Source: Chryseobacterium indologenes
Lineage (GTDB): Bacteria; Bacteroidota; Bacteroidia; Flavobacteriales; Weeksellaceae
Reading direction: 5' to 3'
Length of the DNA stretch: 64,000 nucleotides
Assembly: GCF_002025665.1 (NCBI RefSeq)
Contig: NZ_CP018786.1
Span: 1,984,001-2,048,000, forward strand
Positions 53,783 to 62,082 of the stretch are shown here, one piece after another (position 1 is the stretch's first letter; the number at the start of each line of letters is the position of its first letter). The notes under the pieces are model-generated. The model ran no database searches. It had not been told where the DNA came from and saw only the letters and a list, made by a program, of their open reading frames with translations. The position numbers and the translations under genes are program-made.

Positions 53783-55630
53783 CTAAAGATTGTTTTCAAT
53801 TGCTCCCACATTTTCTCTGTAGAGTTCTAGAGGTTTATTCAATAATACAGCAATGATGGTCATTTGCTTGTCCAGTTTTTCCTTTGGAACGTCAATATAA
53901 ATAATTCCCGGTCTGTCACTCCAGTACAGCTTATTGTAGATGGTATGAGGCAGCATAGTGCCTTCTCCAACAACTCTTATTCTGGCAATTTCATTTTTTA
54001 TTCCTTTCAGAGCAATAGGCCCAGTAGGTATTCCTTCTACAAAAAGATAAAGAGTCTGTTTGTCTTTTGATAAAGCGCTCATTCCTGGGTAGTGACCAGC
54101 CGGAAGACCTTTTCCTGTCTCAAACAAAGCTTCAGTATGCTTACTTATCCATTCTATGGTTTCCGGATTTGTTTTAGACGTTTTTTTAATTTTTATGTCA
54201 AGACCATCATTTGTAAGACCATCATTTGTAACTAAATTCTGATCATAGTTCAGGGCATTGGCAATCTCATAGACTGCTTTCTGGGTGTTTTTGTTTTCCA
54301 GTATTTCGGGAAGAGTATGTTTTTCCTTCTTAAAATCTTTCAAAAATGCAGGAGATGTGTCAAAAGTAATTTCTGCCACAGTGACATCATTGTCAAATTT
54401 TACATTGGAGAAATTCAGTGTCAGTGTTTTTTCTGCATTATAATTCATTGTAACAACAGCGGATGGATCTCCAATGATTTTTACTGATGCAGGCGGGGTT
54501 GCCAGTCCGTAAATTTTTGTGAATTTTCTGGTTTCTTCCAGATATAGGAATAAAGATTTTTTAGAAGTTGATAAAGAAGACTTCCCTTTATAATTATCAA
54601 AAGGAATTCCGCGGGTTGTTTCATAGATAGCATGCTGATTTTTGGAAGTCCAGCGCCCAAGATTTTTAAGAATCTCAATTTGTTCCTCAGGAATCGTTCC
54701 ATCTGATTTCGGACCCATATCAAGAAGAAGATTTCCTCCCATGCTGATCACATCAGCCAGAGTTCTGACAATCATATTGGGAGTTTTGTAATTTTTATCA
54801 AAAGGCTGATATCCCCAGGAATCATTCATGGTGTAACAAAGCTCCCAGTATGGATTTTGTGGTGGAACAACAGGAATGCCCTGCTCGGGAGTATCATAGT
54901 CTCCGTGATGATTAAGCCTTGAATTAATGATAATATTAGAATTGTATTTTTTGAGTAAATCCAGGGTCTGAGCCGATTTCCATTCTTCAGAAGTATGTTC
55001 CCAGTCTCCATCGAACCAAAGAAGATCAGGAGAATATTGGATACAAAGCTCATTGAGCTGATCTTGGTAGTAGCGGATAAAATTCTGCCAGCGCTTTGGA
55101 TCATTTTTGAGTTCGTAGCGTTTTTTTGTCCGGGTATTGATATCATAATAGGGATGGCTCCAATCCGGCAAAGAGAAATAAAGTCCTGTTTTTAATCCTG
55201 ATTTTTTCAGCGCTGATACAAAAGGAGTTAACACATCCTTTTTTGCCAAAGAGTTTTGAGGAATGCTTGTCGCTTTTTCTGCTCTTGAATTCCATAGCGA
55301 AATTCCGTCATGATGTTTGGTGGTAATGACAGCATATTTTGCTCCGGATTCCTTAATGAGATTTACCCATTGTTCAGGTTGATATTTTGAAGCTGAAAAA
55401 CCATTCAGCTGTTTCATATAATTTTCGTGGTTAATATAATTATTGAAGAATGACCAGGATTCTGAGATTCCGTTAACAGAGTAGATTCCCCAATGAATAA
55501 AAATACCCAGTTTTGCATTGCTGAACCATTCCATTTTTTTGCTGTTGTCAGCTATCTGAACCTGTGCGCTGATATGATTTGCAGATAATATCAACCCAAG
55601 GAAAACAGCTTTAATCAGACTTATTTTCAT
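53783..55630 (-). CDS. secreted alpha-L-fucosidase (GH29)
   Basis: From the ATG at 55630 it has 615 residues with a signal peptide (MKISLIKAVFLGLILSANHISA). The open frame continues to 56098 only because it lies antisense to the RiPP precursor gene. The GH29 barrel has WFSNAKLGIFIHWGIYSV, KYAVITTKHHDGISLWNS and the nucleophile Asp in LLWFDGDWEHT (about 205). The C-terminal half holds two related beta modules (TSKNQHAIYETTRGIPF and ISKHTEALFETGKGLPAGHY). It releases L-fucose from glycans in the periplasm. An in-frame 15-bp duplication gives TNDGLTNDGL. Confidence 0.92.
   Translation of the reverse strand: MKISLIKAVFLGLILSANHISAQVQIADNSKKMEWFSNAKLGIFIHWGIYSVNGISESWSFFNNYINHENYMKQLNGFSASKYQPEQWVNLIKESGAKYAVITTKHHDGISLWNSRAEKATSIPQNSLAKKDVLTPFVSALKKSGLKTGLYFSLPDWSHPYYDINTRTKKRYELKNDPKRWQNFIRYYQDQLNELCIQYSPDLLWFDGDWEHTSEEWKSAQTLDLLKKYNSNIIINSRLNHHGDYDTPEQGIPVVPPQNPYWELCYTMNDSWGYQPFDKNYKTPNMIVRTLADVISMGGNLLLDMGPKSDGTIPEEQIEILKNLGRWTSKNQHAIYETTRGIPFDNYKGKSSLSTSKKSLFLYLEETRKFTKIYGLATPPASVKIIGDPSAVVTMNYNAEKTLTLNFSNVKFDNDVTVAEITFDTSPAFLKDFKKEKHTLPEILENKNTQKAVYEIANALNYDQNLVTNDGLTNDGLDIKIKKTSKTNPETIEWISKHTEALFETGKGLPAGHYPGMSALSKDKQTLYLFVEGIPTGPIALKGIKNEIARIRVVGEGTMLPHTIYNKLYWSDRPGIIYIDVPKEKLDKQMTIIAVLLNKPLELYRENVGAIENNL
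54201..54230. repeat. 15-bp tandem duplication inside the fucosidase gene
   Basis: AGACCATCATTTGTA is repeated twice without interruption, adding five residues (TNDGL) in frame. Confidence 0.85.
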
Positions 55631-55784
55631 ATATAGATTTATTTTAACACTAAATATAGATAAAGATAATGGTATCATATATAAGGGTTGCTGATATTTA
55701 TTAATAATTGTTATCAAAACGTTTCTTATTATTGTATTTTTATAAATGGAACGTTTATTGTAAAATTTATCTGAAAAAGAAATT

Positions 55785-56006
55785 ATGAAAATTCCAGCAA
55801 TATTAATGGCAAGTTTATTAGCGGTGGGCGTGTCTGCACAAACGACTAAACCGGAAACTAAAACGAAAAAACCTGTTAAAAAAGTAAAGAAAGCCACTTC
55901 TACGGATACCGTTGAAAAGAAAAAACCGGGAATACCTAAACCGGTTGTTAAAAAAGATACACTTGTGCTTCGTGGACACGGCTGTCCGGCTTGCGGAATG
56001 GGGTAG
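55785..56006 (+). CDS. secreted CxxC-containing peptide, candidate RiPP precursor for the MNIO enzyme
   Basis: The protein has 73 residues: a signal peptide (MKIPAILMASLLAVGVSAQ, cleavage near 18-19), a Lys/Pro/Thr-rich linker at about 20-57, and a sharp C-terminal tail GHGCPACGMG (residues 64-73; Cys67 and Cys70). Its stop is 3 nt before the start of a DUF692/MNIO gene. MNIO enzymes modify Cys residues of small peptides, and several known precursors (bufferin and oxazolin types) carry Sec signals and Cys motifs. The tail is therefore the probable core. Modification is inferred; a simple metal-binding peptide is the alternative. Confidence 0.75.
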   Translation: MKIPAILMASLLAVGVSAQTTKPETKTKKPVKKVKKATSTDTVEKKKPGIPKPVVKKDTLVLRGHGCPACGMG

Positions 56007-56009
56007 AAG

Positions 56010-57107
56010 ATGAGAAAGCCAATGTTAGGTGTATCCATGATGGCAGAGGCAGATTTTGTTTCTGCTATTTTGCCATTGTTGCAGAATAATTCTATCAAAG
56101 TGATGGAATGGTCTTTTGATACCCTTTATCATACCAATGAACCGGATTGGCTTCGGGATCTGTTGAATTTCTACGCAGAAAATGACCGTCTGATAGGACA
56201 TGGAGTGTATTATTCTTTGTTTGATGCGAGATGGACAGAAAGACAGGAAGAATGGCTGAAAAAATTAACAGAAGAAGTCAGTCTGCGGAAATACAATCAT
56301 ATTACGGAGCATTTTGGTTTCATGAATACTGAGAATTTTCATCAGGGAGTACCTTTGCCGGTATCTTTACATTCCAAAACTTTACAAATAGGAAAAGACA
56401 GGTTATGCAGACTACAGGATGCTGTAAACATTCCTGTAGGGGTAGAAAATCTAGCATTCTCATTTTCTATAGATGATGTTAAAGAACAAGGCGTTTTTCT
56501 TGACAAGCTGACGGAAGATACCAATGGCTTCCTGATTCTTGATCTTCATAATATTTACTGCCAATCATGTAATTTCGAATTAGGAATGCAGGAGATCATT
56601 GATTTATATCCTTTGGATAAGGTAAAAGAAATCCATCTTTCCGGAGGAAGCTGGCAGGATAGTGTATATGGAAAAAAGCAGGTGAGAAGAGATACTCATG
56701 ATGATATTATTCCCCAGGATATTCTTTCTGTTCTGCCATCTGTACTTACACAATGTGGAAACCTGGAATATGTGATCATTGAAAGGCTGGGGCATACTAT
56801 GAAAACAGAACAAGAAAGAGATGATTTCCTGAATGATTTTAATCAAGTTAAAGCCATTATTGAAACTTCAGATTTTAATGGGAAGGAAAAAAGTAGCTGG
56901 AATAAGATGGAAGTGGAACACTCGGAAAAACCTTTAGAAGACTTGGTGTTATATGAAGAACAATCAAGGCTTACCCGATTTCTGTATGATAATTCAAATG
57001 TTGAAACCATTAAAGATCTGGATTTTCATTATTTTAAAACAGAGAAATGGGATTCTGAAATGATTCTTACAGCAAAGAATATCATTAAAAAATGGAATCC
57101 CTATTAA
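56010..57107 (+). CDS. MNIO (DUF692) multinuclear iron oxidase, RiPP-modifying type
   Basis: The protein has 365 residues. The TIM-barrel metal ligands of the MbnB/TglH family can be placed: His64 (IGHGVYYS), His101 (ITEHFGF), Glu146/Asn147 (GVENLAF), Asp178/Asn181 (LDLHNIY), His209 (EIHLSGG), Asp228 and His230 (DTHDD) and Glu258 (IIERLGH). Known members use two or three iron ions to oxidise Cys residues of a precursor peptide. About 80 residues after position 285 form an extension (LEDLVLYEEQSRLTRFLYDN) that could replace the separate DUF2063 partner, which is absent here. It is in an operon with the precursor (3 nt upstream) and a DUF1772 gene. Confidence 0.9.
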   Translation: MRKPMLGVSMMAEADFVSAILPLLQNNSIKVMEWSFDTLYHTNEPDWLRDLLNFYAENDRLIGHGVYYSLFDARWTERQEEWLKKLTEEVSLRKYNHITEHFGFMNTENFHQGVPLPVSLHSKTLQIGKDRLCRLQDAVNIPVGVENLAFSFSIDDVKEQGVFLDKLTEDTNGFLILDLHNIYCQSCNFELGMQEIIDLYPLDKVKEIHLSGGSWQDSVYGKKQVRRDTHDDIIPQDILSVLPSVLTQCGNLEYVIIERLGHTMKTEQERDDFLNDFNQVKAIIETSDFNGKEKSSWNKMEVEHSEKPLEDLVLYEEQSRLTRFLYDNSNVETIKDLDFHYFKTEKWDSEMILTAKNIIKKWNPY

Positions 57108-57139
57108 TTCTATTCTTCTGATAACCAAAATCAAATTAT

Positions 57140-57631
57140 ATGAAAATGACAACACTAGTATTGATCATTACCGCTGTCCTCACTGCTCTGATAGGAGGAC
57201 TTTTCTATGCTTATTCATGCTCAGTTGTTCTTGGGCTCGGAAAACTTTCTGATACAGAATACCTGAAAGCAATGCAGAACATTAACCGGGAAATCCTAAA
57301 TCCTGTTTTCTTTATGAGCTTTATGGGAACAGTGATTTTTCTTCCTGTATCTACCTTCTTACTCCGTGGACAGCAACCTGTTTTTATTTTTCTTCTGTTG
57401 GCTACACTGGCTTATGCGATTGGTGTTTTTGGAGTAACAATTGCCGGAAATGTTCCTATGAATGATACTTTGGATAAGTTTGATATATCCGGATCTACAA
57501 CAGAAGTCATCAGAAAGATGCGGGAAAATTTTGAAAACAGATGGAATTTTCTGAATAATATCAGAACAGTCTTTTCAGTTATTTCGATCATTCTTGTAGT
57601 CTGTGCCTGTGTCTGGAATAAAGAAGTTTGA
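57140..57631 (+). CDS. DUF1772-type four-helix membrane protein
   Basis: The protein has 163 residues with four hydrophobic helices (about 5-27, 53-72, 78-100 and 140-160) and the DUF1772 features GLFYAYSCSVVLGLGKL, NREILNPVFFMSFMG, NVPMNDTLDKF and RKMRENFENRWNFLNNIRT. It lies 32 bp after the MNIO gene in the same operon. The described hvf-type MNIO operon ends with a DoxX protein, another four-helix membrane protein, so an accessory role in the peptide system is possible. DUF1772 is also seen as an anthrone-oxygenase-like fold. Confidence 0.85.
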   Translation: MKMTTLVLIITAVLTALIGGLFYAYSCSVVLGLGKLSDTEYLKAMQNINREILNPVFFMSFMGTVIFLPVSTFLLRGQQPVFIFLLLATLAYAIGVFGVTIAGNVPMNDTLDKFDISGSTTEVIRKMRENFENRWNFLNNIRTVFSVISIILVVCACVWNKEV

Positions 57632-57680
57632 AAAATATAATGGAATTAAGTAAAAATACTTACTGTTAAATTAGGTGTTT

Positions 57681-57698
57681 CTACGGATGTGTACGTAG
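57681..57698. promoter_or_regulatory. short inverted repeat in the spacer after the RiPP operon
   Basis: CTACG / CGTAG arms flank eight bases. A GATCTTTG sequence (one mismatch to TAnnTTTG) follows at 57710-57717, and then a terminator at 57803-57833. A small RNA is conceivable but weakly supported. Confidence 0.3.
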
Positions 57699-57802
57699 GG
57701 TTTTATTCAGATCTTTGTGTTGTTAGCAAGATAGTTTTAAACATTTTCAAATAAGTTGAAAAAAAGATTATAACCAAGACGACTTAAATTTCCAAACAAG
57801 AG

Positions 57803-57833
57803 AAAAGGCAGCCACTGGCTGCCTTTTGTTTTA
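57803..57833. terminator. bidirectional terminator between the RiPP operon and rpe
   Basis: AAAAGGCAGCC / GGCTGCCTTTT, an 11-bp stem with ACT loop, T-rich on both strands. Confidence 0.85.
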
Positions 57834-57846
57834 TAAAGATAATTTT

Positions 57847-58497
57847 TTAGATCTTTAAAAGTTCAATTGTTCTTTCAGGACTTTCAGCTGAGAAAACAGC
57901 ATTTCCTGCAACAAGAACATCAGCTCCGGCTTCAAATAATTTAGAAGCGTTGTCAAGGTTTACTCCTCCGTCTACCTCGATAAGTGCTGTAGAGTTGTTA
58001 CTTAAGATCAGATCCTTGGTTTCAGCAATCTTTTTGTAAGTATTTTCAATGAATTTTTGACCTCCAAATCCTGGATTCACACTCATTAATAATACAAGAT
58101 CAACATCTGCAATAATGTCTTCAAGCATTAATACCGGAGTAGAAGGATTTAAAACAACACCTGCTTTTGCTCCTTTGCTCTGAATGTGATGAATAGTTCT
58201 GTGAAGATGGGTACATGCCTCATAATGTACAGAAACAAGATCAGCACCATGATTGATAAATTCATCAACATATTTTTCAGGTTCCACGATCATCAGGTGA
58301 ACATCTACAAATTTCTTAGCATGCTGCTGAACAGTTTTCATCACCGGAAAACCAAAAGAAATATTGGGAACAAATCTGCCGTCCATTACATCAATGTGGA
58401 ACCAGTCGGCCTGAGAATTGTTCAGCATTTCAATGTCTCTCTGCAGATTCCCAAAGTCTGCTGATAAAAGGGATGGAGCAATAAGCTTCGTTTTCAT
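57847..58497 (-). CDS. rpe: ribulose-phosphate 3-epimerase
   Basis: The protein has 216 residues, the normal length. IAPSLLSADFGNLQRDIEML, WFHIDVMDGRFVPNISFG, LMSVNPGFGGQKFIENT and IEVDGGVNLDNASKL are the diagnostic blocks, including both catalytic Asp residues. It interconverts ribulose-5-phosphate and xylulose-5-phosphate in the pentose phosphate pathway. It lies downstream of a small membrane protein gene on the same strand. Confidence 0.96.
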   Translation of the reverse strand: MKTKLIAPSLLSADFGNLQRDIEMLNNSQADWFHIDVMDGRFVPNISFGFPVMKTVQQHAKKFVDVHLMIVEPEKYVDEFINHGADLVSVHYEACTHLHRTIHHIQSKGAKAGVVLNPSTPVLMLEDIIADVDLVLLMSVNPGFGGQKFIENTYKKIAETKDLILSNNSTALIEVDGGVNLDNASKLFEAGADVLVAGNAVFSAESPERTIELLKI

Positions 58498-58532
58498 TTT
58501 TACTTTTTATACTTTTACTTAGATTTCTTTCT

Positions 58533-58832
58533 TTAAAATGGATTAACAACCAAAAAATAATATAAGGAAATACCTCCAAATATAATAGTCTCTATGATTG
58601 TTAATTTCATATTATTAATTTTAATAACTAATAACCTGTCAATTATAAATAATCCTAAAGGTACAACACTGACAATTAACAGCATCTCAAGGATCATATT
58701 ATATGCCGACCCTATTTTGGGAGGATAAAATATTTTATATACCGCTAAAAAAATGATATAACTAAAAAAGACAGCAGTTAAAATTGATATTAATGTTGGT
58801 TTTCGGATCAGATGATAAAAGAGGTTTTTCAT
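58533..58832 (-). CDS. small membrane protein, unknown
   Basis: The protein has 99 residues with three hydrophobic helices (ISILTAVFFSYIIFLAVYKIF, MILEMLLIVSVVPLGLFIIDRL, LTIIETIIFGGISLYYFLVV) and no recognised family. It starts 5 bp after the M42 peptidase stop, so the three minus-strand genes peptidase, membrane protein and rpe may form an operon. Confidence 0.6.
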   Translation of the reverse strand: MKNLFYHLIRKPTLISILTAVFFSYIIFLAVYKIFYPPKIGSAYNMILEMLLIVSVVPLGLFIIDRLLVIKINNMKLTIIETIIFGGISLYYFLVVNPF

Positions 58833-58837
58833 TTTAA

Positions 58838-59911
58838 TTAATGATACTTCAGTTTCATTTCCGGCTTGATCTTAAGAACGGTTTCATAGATAAGTTTGAT
58901 CACATTACCTACATCTTCTTTAGATACCATTTCTACCGTAGTATGCATATAACGCAAAGGTAAGGAAATTAAAGCACTTGGTACTCCGCCATTAGAATGG
59001 GCAAAGGCATCTGTGTCGGTTCCTGTAGCTCTGCTTGCTGCGGCTCTCTGAAAAGGAATTTTCTTGGTTTTTGCGGTATCAATAATTAATTCTCTGATGG
59101 TATGATGAACACTTGGAGCAAAAAATACTACTGGTCCTGCGCCACATTTCTGATCTCCTTCTTTTTTCTTTTCAATCATCGGAGTTGTAGTGTCATGGGT
59201 AACATCTGTTACAATCGCGATATTGGGTTTGATGGTGTCAGCAATCATGTCTGCTCCGTATAAACCTACTTCTTCCTGTACAGAGTTGGTAATATAAAGC
59301 CCGAATGGGATTGATTTCTTATTTTCTTTTAAAAGTCTGGCCACTTCGGCAATCATGAAACCACCGATTCTGTTGTCAAGAGCTCTGCAGACGAAATATC
59401 TGTCATTCATTTCAAAGAATTCATCTGGATAAGTAATCATACATCCTACAAAGATTCCCATTTCTTCTACCTCTTTTTTGGAAGTAGCACCACAGTCGAT
59501 AAATATGTTTTCGATTTTTGGAGTAGGCTCATTTTGATTGGTTCTTGTATGAATAGCCGGCCACCCGAATACTCCTTTTAGAATTCCGTTTTCACCGTGA
59601 ATATGAACTACTTTTGAAGGGGCAATGGTTTGATCTGAACCACCGTTTCTGATGACGTAGATCAATCCGTCATCCGTAATATAATTGACGTACCATGAAA
59701 TTTCATCAGCATGTGCTTCAATCACTACTTTAAATTCAGCTTCCGGATTAATGATCCCATAACAGGTTCCATAATGGTCTACTTCTATTTTGTCCACATA
59801 AGGTCTGATGTAGTCCATCCAGACTTCTTGTCCTTTGTGTTCGTAACCTGTTGGGGATGATGTGTTTAAATATTTCTCTAAAAATTTCAAAGATTTCTTT
59901 TCAAATTTCAT
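58838..59911 (-). CDS. M42-family metallopeptidase
   Basis: The protein has 357 residues. The M42 (glutamyl aminopeptidase/endoglucanase-like) signatures are present: first metal ligand in VVIEAHADEISWYV, bridging Asp in FVCRALDNRIGGFMIAEV, catalytic Glu pair in NSVQEEVGLYGADM, AIVTDVTHDT and the last His in YMHTTVEMVSKEDV. It probably trims N-terminal residues from peptides in the cytoplasm. The interrupting lid domain is at about 75-165. Confidence 0.92.
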   Translation of the reverse strand: MKFEKKSLKFLEKYLNTSSPTGYEHKGQEVWMDYIRPYVDKIEVDHYGTCYGIINPEAEFKVVIEAHADEISWYVNYITDDGLIYVIRNGGSDQTIAPSKVVHIHGENGILKGVFGWPAIHTRTNQNEPTPKIENIFIDCGATSKKEVEEMGIFVGCMITYPDEFFEMNDRYFVCRALDNRIGGFMIAEVARLLKENKKSIPFGLYITNSVQEEVGLYGADMIADTIKPNIAIVTDVTHDTTTPMIEKKKEGDQKCGAGPVVFFAPSVHHTIRELIIDTAKTKKIPFQRAAASRATGTDTDAFAHSNGGVPSALISLPLRYMHTTVEMVSKEDVGNVIKLIYETVLKIKPEMKLKYH

Positions 59912-59962
59912 AAAAAGGAATGATTTTTGCGTTTAATTTTTCTTCTTATAAGTGTAAAAATA

Positions 59963-60667
59963 ATGAATTTTAGTAAGATTATCTGCCTTTTTATTTTCTT
60001 TTTTGGAGTCAGTGTTTTTGGTCAGAAAGATGGAATAGTGGCAAAACCACTCAATCAGTATCCGCCCGAATCCCTGAAAGTGGATGAATTTGGTAATAAG
60101 TATTATTATGACGAACAGCAGAAGATTAAGGTGTATGAAATCAATGGAGAGCCTGTAGTTGTATTGGATGAGTTGGTTTTAGTGAATAAACCGAGATTTA
60201 ATAATCAGCTGGATAAGAATTACTATTATTTTCTGAATAAAAAGCTGTACAGAGTATATCCTTTATTTGTTACTGCACTACAGCAGTACAGAGATATCCA
60301 GAAAGACATGAATGATATGGACAGCAAAGCCAAAAGAAAGTTTGTAAGAGAAAGACAGAATATGCTTGCAGACCAATATGAAAAGCAACTAAGAGATCTT
60401 ACTACTACCGAAGGGCAGGTTTTTGCAAAGCTGATGAACAGAGCAACCGGAAAAAACGTATTTGAGATTATCAAAGAATTAAGAGGCGGATGGAGTGCTT
60501 TCTGGTGGAATGTAAAAGGAAAAATGGCTGATATTGATCTGAAAGAGCGCTATGATCCTCACGCTAACAGAAGTGACGAATTTATAGAGTCATTACTACA
60601 GTCTAATTGGAATTCAGGTTATCTGCAGCCTTATCCCGGAGCAAATGATTTTAAAGTAAAGAAATAA
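59963..60667 (+). CDS. DUF4294 exported protein
   Basis: From the ATG at 59963 it has 234 residues, beginning MNFSKIICLFIFFFGVSVFGQ, a good signal peptide; the ORF opening at 59927 adds 12 residues that would disturb it. DELVLVNKPRFNNQLDKNYYYFLNKKLYRVYPLFVTALQQYRDI, then LMNRATGKNVFEIIKELRGGWSAFWWNV, is the DUF4294 pattern common across Flavobacteriia. The function is unknown. It is divergent from the M42 peptidase gene and convergent with the NUDIX gene. Confidence 0.88.
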   Translation: MNFSKIICLFIFFFGVSVFGQKDGIVAKPLNQYPPESLKVDEFGNKYYYDEQQKIKVYEINGEPVVVLDELVLVNKPRFNNQLDKNYYYFLNKKLYRVYPLFVTALQQYRDIQKDMNDMDSKAKRKFVRERQNMLADQYEKQLRDLTTTEGQVFAKLMNRATGKNVFEIIKELRGGWSAFWWNVKGKMADIDLKERYDPHANRSDEFIESLLQSNWNSGYLQPYPGANDFKVKK

Positions 60668-60670
60668 TAT

Positions 60671-60710
60671 AAAAATTCCTGTAAGAATATGCTTACAGGA
60701 ATTTTTCTTT
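60671..60710. terminator. bidirectional terminator overlapping the NUDIX gene end
   Basis: AAAAATTCCTGTAAG / CTTACAGGAATTTTT is a perfect stem; its right arm covers the last codons of the NUDIX gene. Confidence 0.85.
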
Positions 60711-61109
60711 TAATTTATCGAATACAATTTTATCTATTGGCAGAGGAAAAGGATTGTCTGGTCTGTCTATATCAATCCATTCTGTTTTTTCGATGCAGGG
60801 ATCCAAAATAATAAAGTCTTCCTCGTTGACGATGTCTACTATATAATATATGGTAAGAAGCTGCTCGTTTTCTTTGAAACGGGATACCAGAAAGTTTTCC
60901 TGAGTATAGAAATGTTCCAGCACATTGATTTTTACATTCAGTTCTTCATCAAACTCACGATGCAGACATTCCAGTACTCCTTCACCGTATTCCAATCCAC
61001 CACCCGGAAATTTCATTAAAGGCTCGCCGGCATATTCTTCAAATAAAGTCAGAACTTGTTTATCTTTTACCGCACAGGCATACACTCTAATGTTGATCTT
61101 ATCTATCAT
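60693..61109 (-). CDS. NUDIX hydrolase
   Basis: The protein has 138 residues. The Nudix box is complete: GGLEYGEGVLECLHREFDEE, matching GX5EX7REUXEEXGU except that the final G is N (ELNV). It hydrolyses a nucleoside diphosphate linked to another moiety; the substrate is not evident. The stop codon lies inside the terminator stem shared with the convergent DUF4294 gene. Confidence 0.9.
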   Translation of the reverse strand: MIDKINIRVYACAVKDKQVLTLFEEYAGEPLMKFPGGGLEYGEGVLECLHREFDEELNVKINVLEHFYTQENFLVSRFKENEQLLTIYYIVDIVNEEDFIILDPCIEKTEWIDIDRPDNPFPLPIDKIVFDKLKEKFL

Positions 61110-61163
61110 ATATATAATGTATAATATTTGTATAGCTAATGTAAGGAATTTTGTTGGAAAAAT

Positions 61164-61324
61164 CCGAAAGCTGGAAGTGCGAAGCTGGAAGTTTTAACAC
61201 TATTTATTCTTAATAATGTTGAACTAATGTATCTTATTATTGATTATTATTTTAAAATAAAAAATCAGAATTAATTTAAGGAGCCGACCGTAAACATCCA
61301 GCTTCCATCCTCAAGCTTCCTTCT
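61164..61324. repeat. interspersed palindromic element with GGAAG/CTTCC arms
   Basis: The left part has two copies of AAGCTGGAAG (61169-61178 and 61182-61191); the right part has CCAGCTTCC and AAGCTTCC near 61298-61320 in reverse orientation. About 100 bp of AT-rich DNA lies between. Palindromic elements of this wording recur in Chryseobacterium-like genomes in my experience. The right end overlaps the mnmD stop. Confidence 0.5.
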
Positions 61325-61997
61325 ACAACTTAATGGCATTAATCATCTCTCTTTTTCCTGGAGGGCCTTGTTTTTTCTCTACCTGGAAATTCAATTCCTG
61401 CAGGATTCTTCTTACACTTCCTTTAGAAGAGTAGGTGGTTAATAATCCGTTAATGGCCATTTTGTCAGATACCAGTTCGAATAATGGTTTTTCCCAAAGA
61501 TCTGGCTGTACTCTGGCTCCAAAACAGTCGAAGTAAACAAGGTTGATTTTGGGCAGATCAATGTCTTTCAGGTCGAAAAAATCACATTCTATCTTTTTTA
61601 AATTGAATCCACTAATGATTTCTACTGACTTTTCCCAATCTGCCAGATGAATTTTCTGATAAATATTTTTAAACTCTGGGTTATCAAAAAGTTCAAAGTA
61701 AGCCAAATCCTTAACTTCGGATTCATTTATGGGGTATTTTTCTAGCGAAAAATAATTGATGACATGATTTTTGTCAGTTTTTAAATATTCATTAATTGTT
61801 ACTAAAACATTCAAACCTGTTCCAAAACCGAGTTCTAAAATATTAATTTCGCAATCATTTATTAAATTAAGTCCGTTTTTGATAAACACGTGTTCGGCTT
61901 CCTGTAGTGCCCCATGATGAGAATGGTAGTTTTCGTTTAAATCATTGATAAACAATGTTTTACTACCGTCGTTTGTGGTCTTTATTTCTCTTTTCAA
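61323..61997 (-). CDS. mnmD: tRNA mnm5s2U34 methyltransferase MnmD
   Basis: The protein has 224 residues. HSHHGALQEAEHVFIKNGL is the MnmC/MnmD N-terminal block, LELGFGTGLNVL the SAM site, and INLVYFDCFGARVQPDLWE and LLTTYSSKGSVRRILQEL the rest of the catalytic core. GPPGKREM closes the domain. It performs the last methylation of the wobble uridine modification mnm5s2U. As usual in Bacteroidetes it is the stand-alone methylase without the oxidoreductase half of MnmC. Confidence 0.92.
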   Translation of the reverse strand: MKREIKTTNDGSKTLFINDLNENYHSHHGALQEAEHVFIKNGLNLINDCEINILELGFGTGLNVLVTINEYLKTDKNHVINYFSLEKYPINESEVKDLAYFELFDNPEFKNIYQKIHLADWEKSVEIISGFNLKKIECDFFDLKDIDLPKINLVYFDCFGARVQPDLWEKPLFELVSDKMAINGLLTTYSSKGSVRRILQELNFQVEKKQGPPGKREMINAIKL

Positions 61998-62049
61998 GCT
62001 ATTTTTTTGTCAAATTTACTCTAAAATTTTTATATTTAGAAAATTATGT

Positions 62050-62057
62050 TAAATTTG
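62050..62057 (+). promoter_or_regulatory. -7 box of ilvE
   Basis: TAAATTTG (TAnnTTTG type), 25 bp before the ilvE ATG. No clear -33 TTTG is seen. Confidence 0.5.
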
Positions 62058-62082
62058 TAGAACATCGTAAAAATTTTAAAAA

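Noticed and set aside
55631..56098. 156-residue N-terminal extension of the fucosidase ORF
   Set aside because: It lies antisense to the RiPP precursor gene and places the true signal peptide internally.
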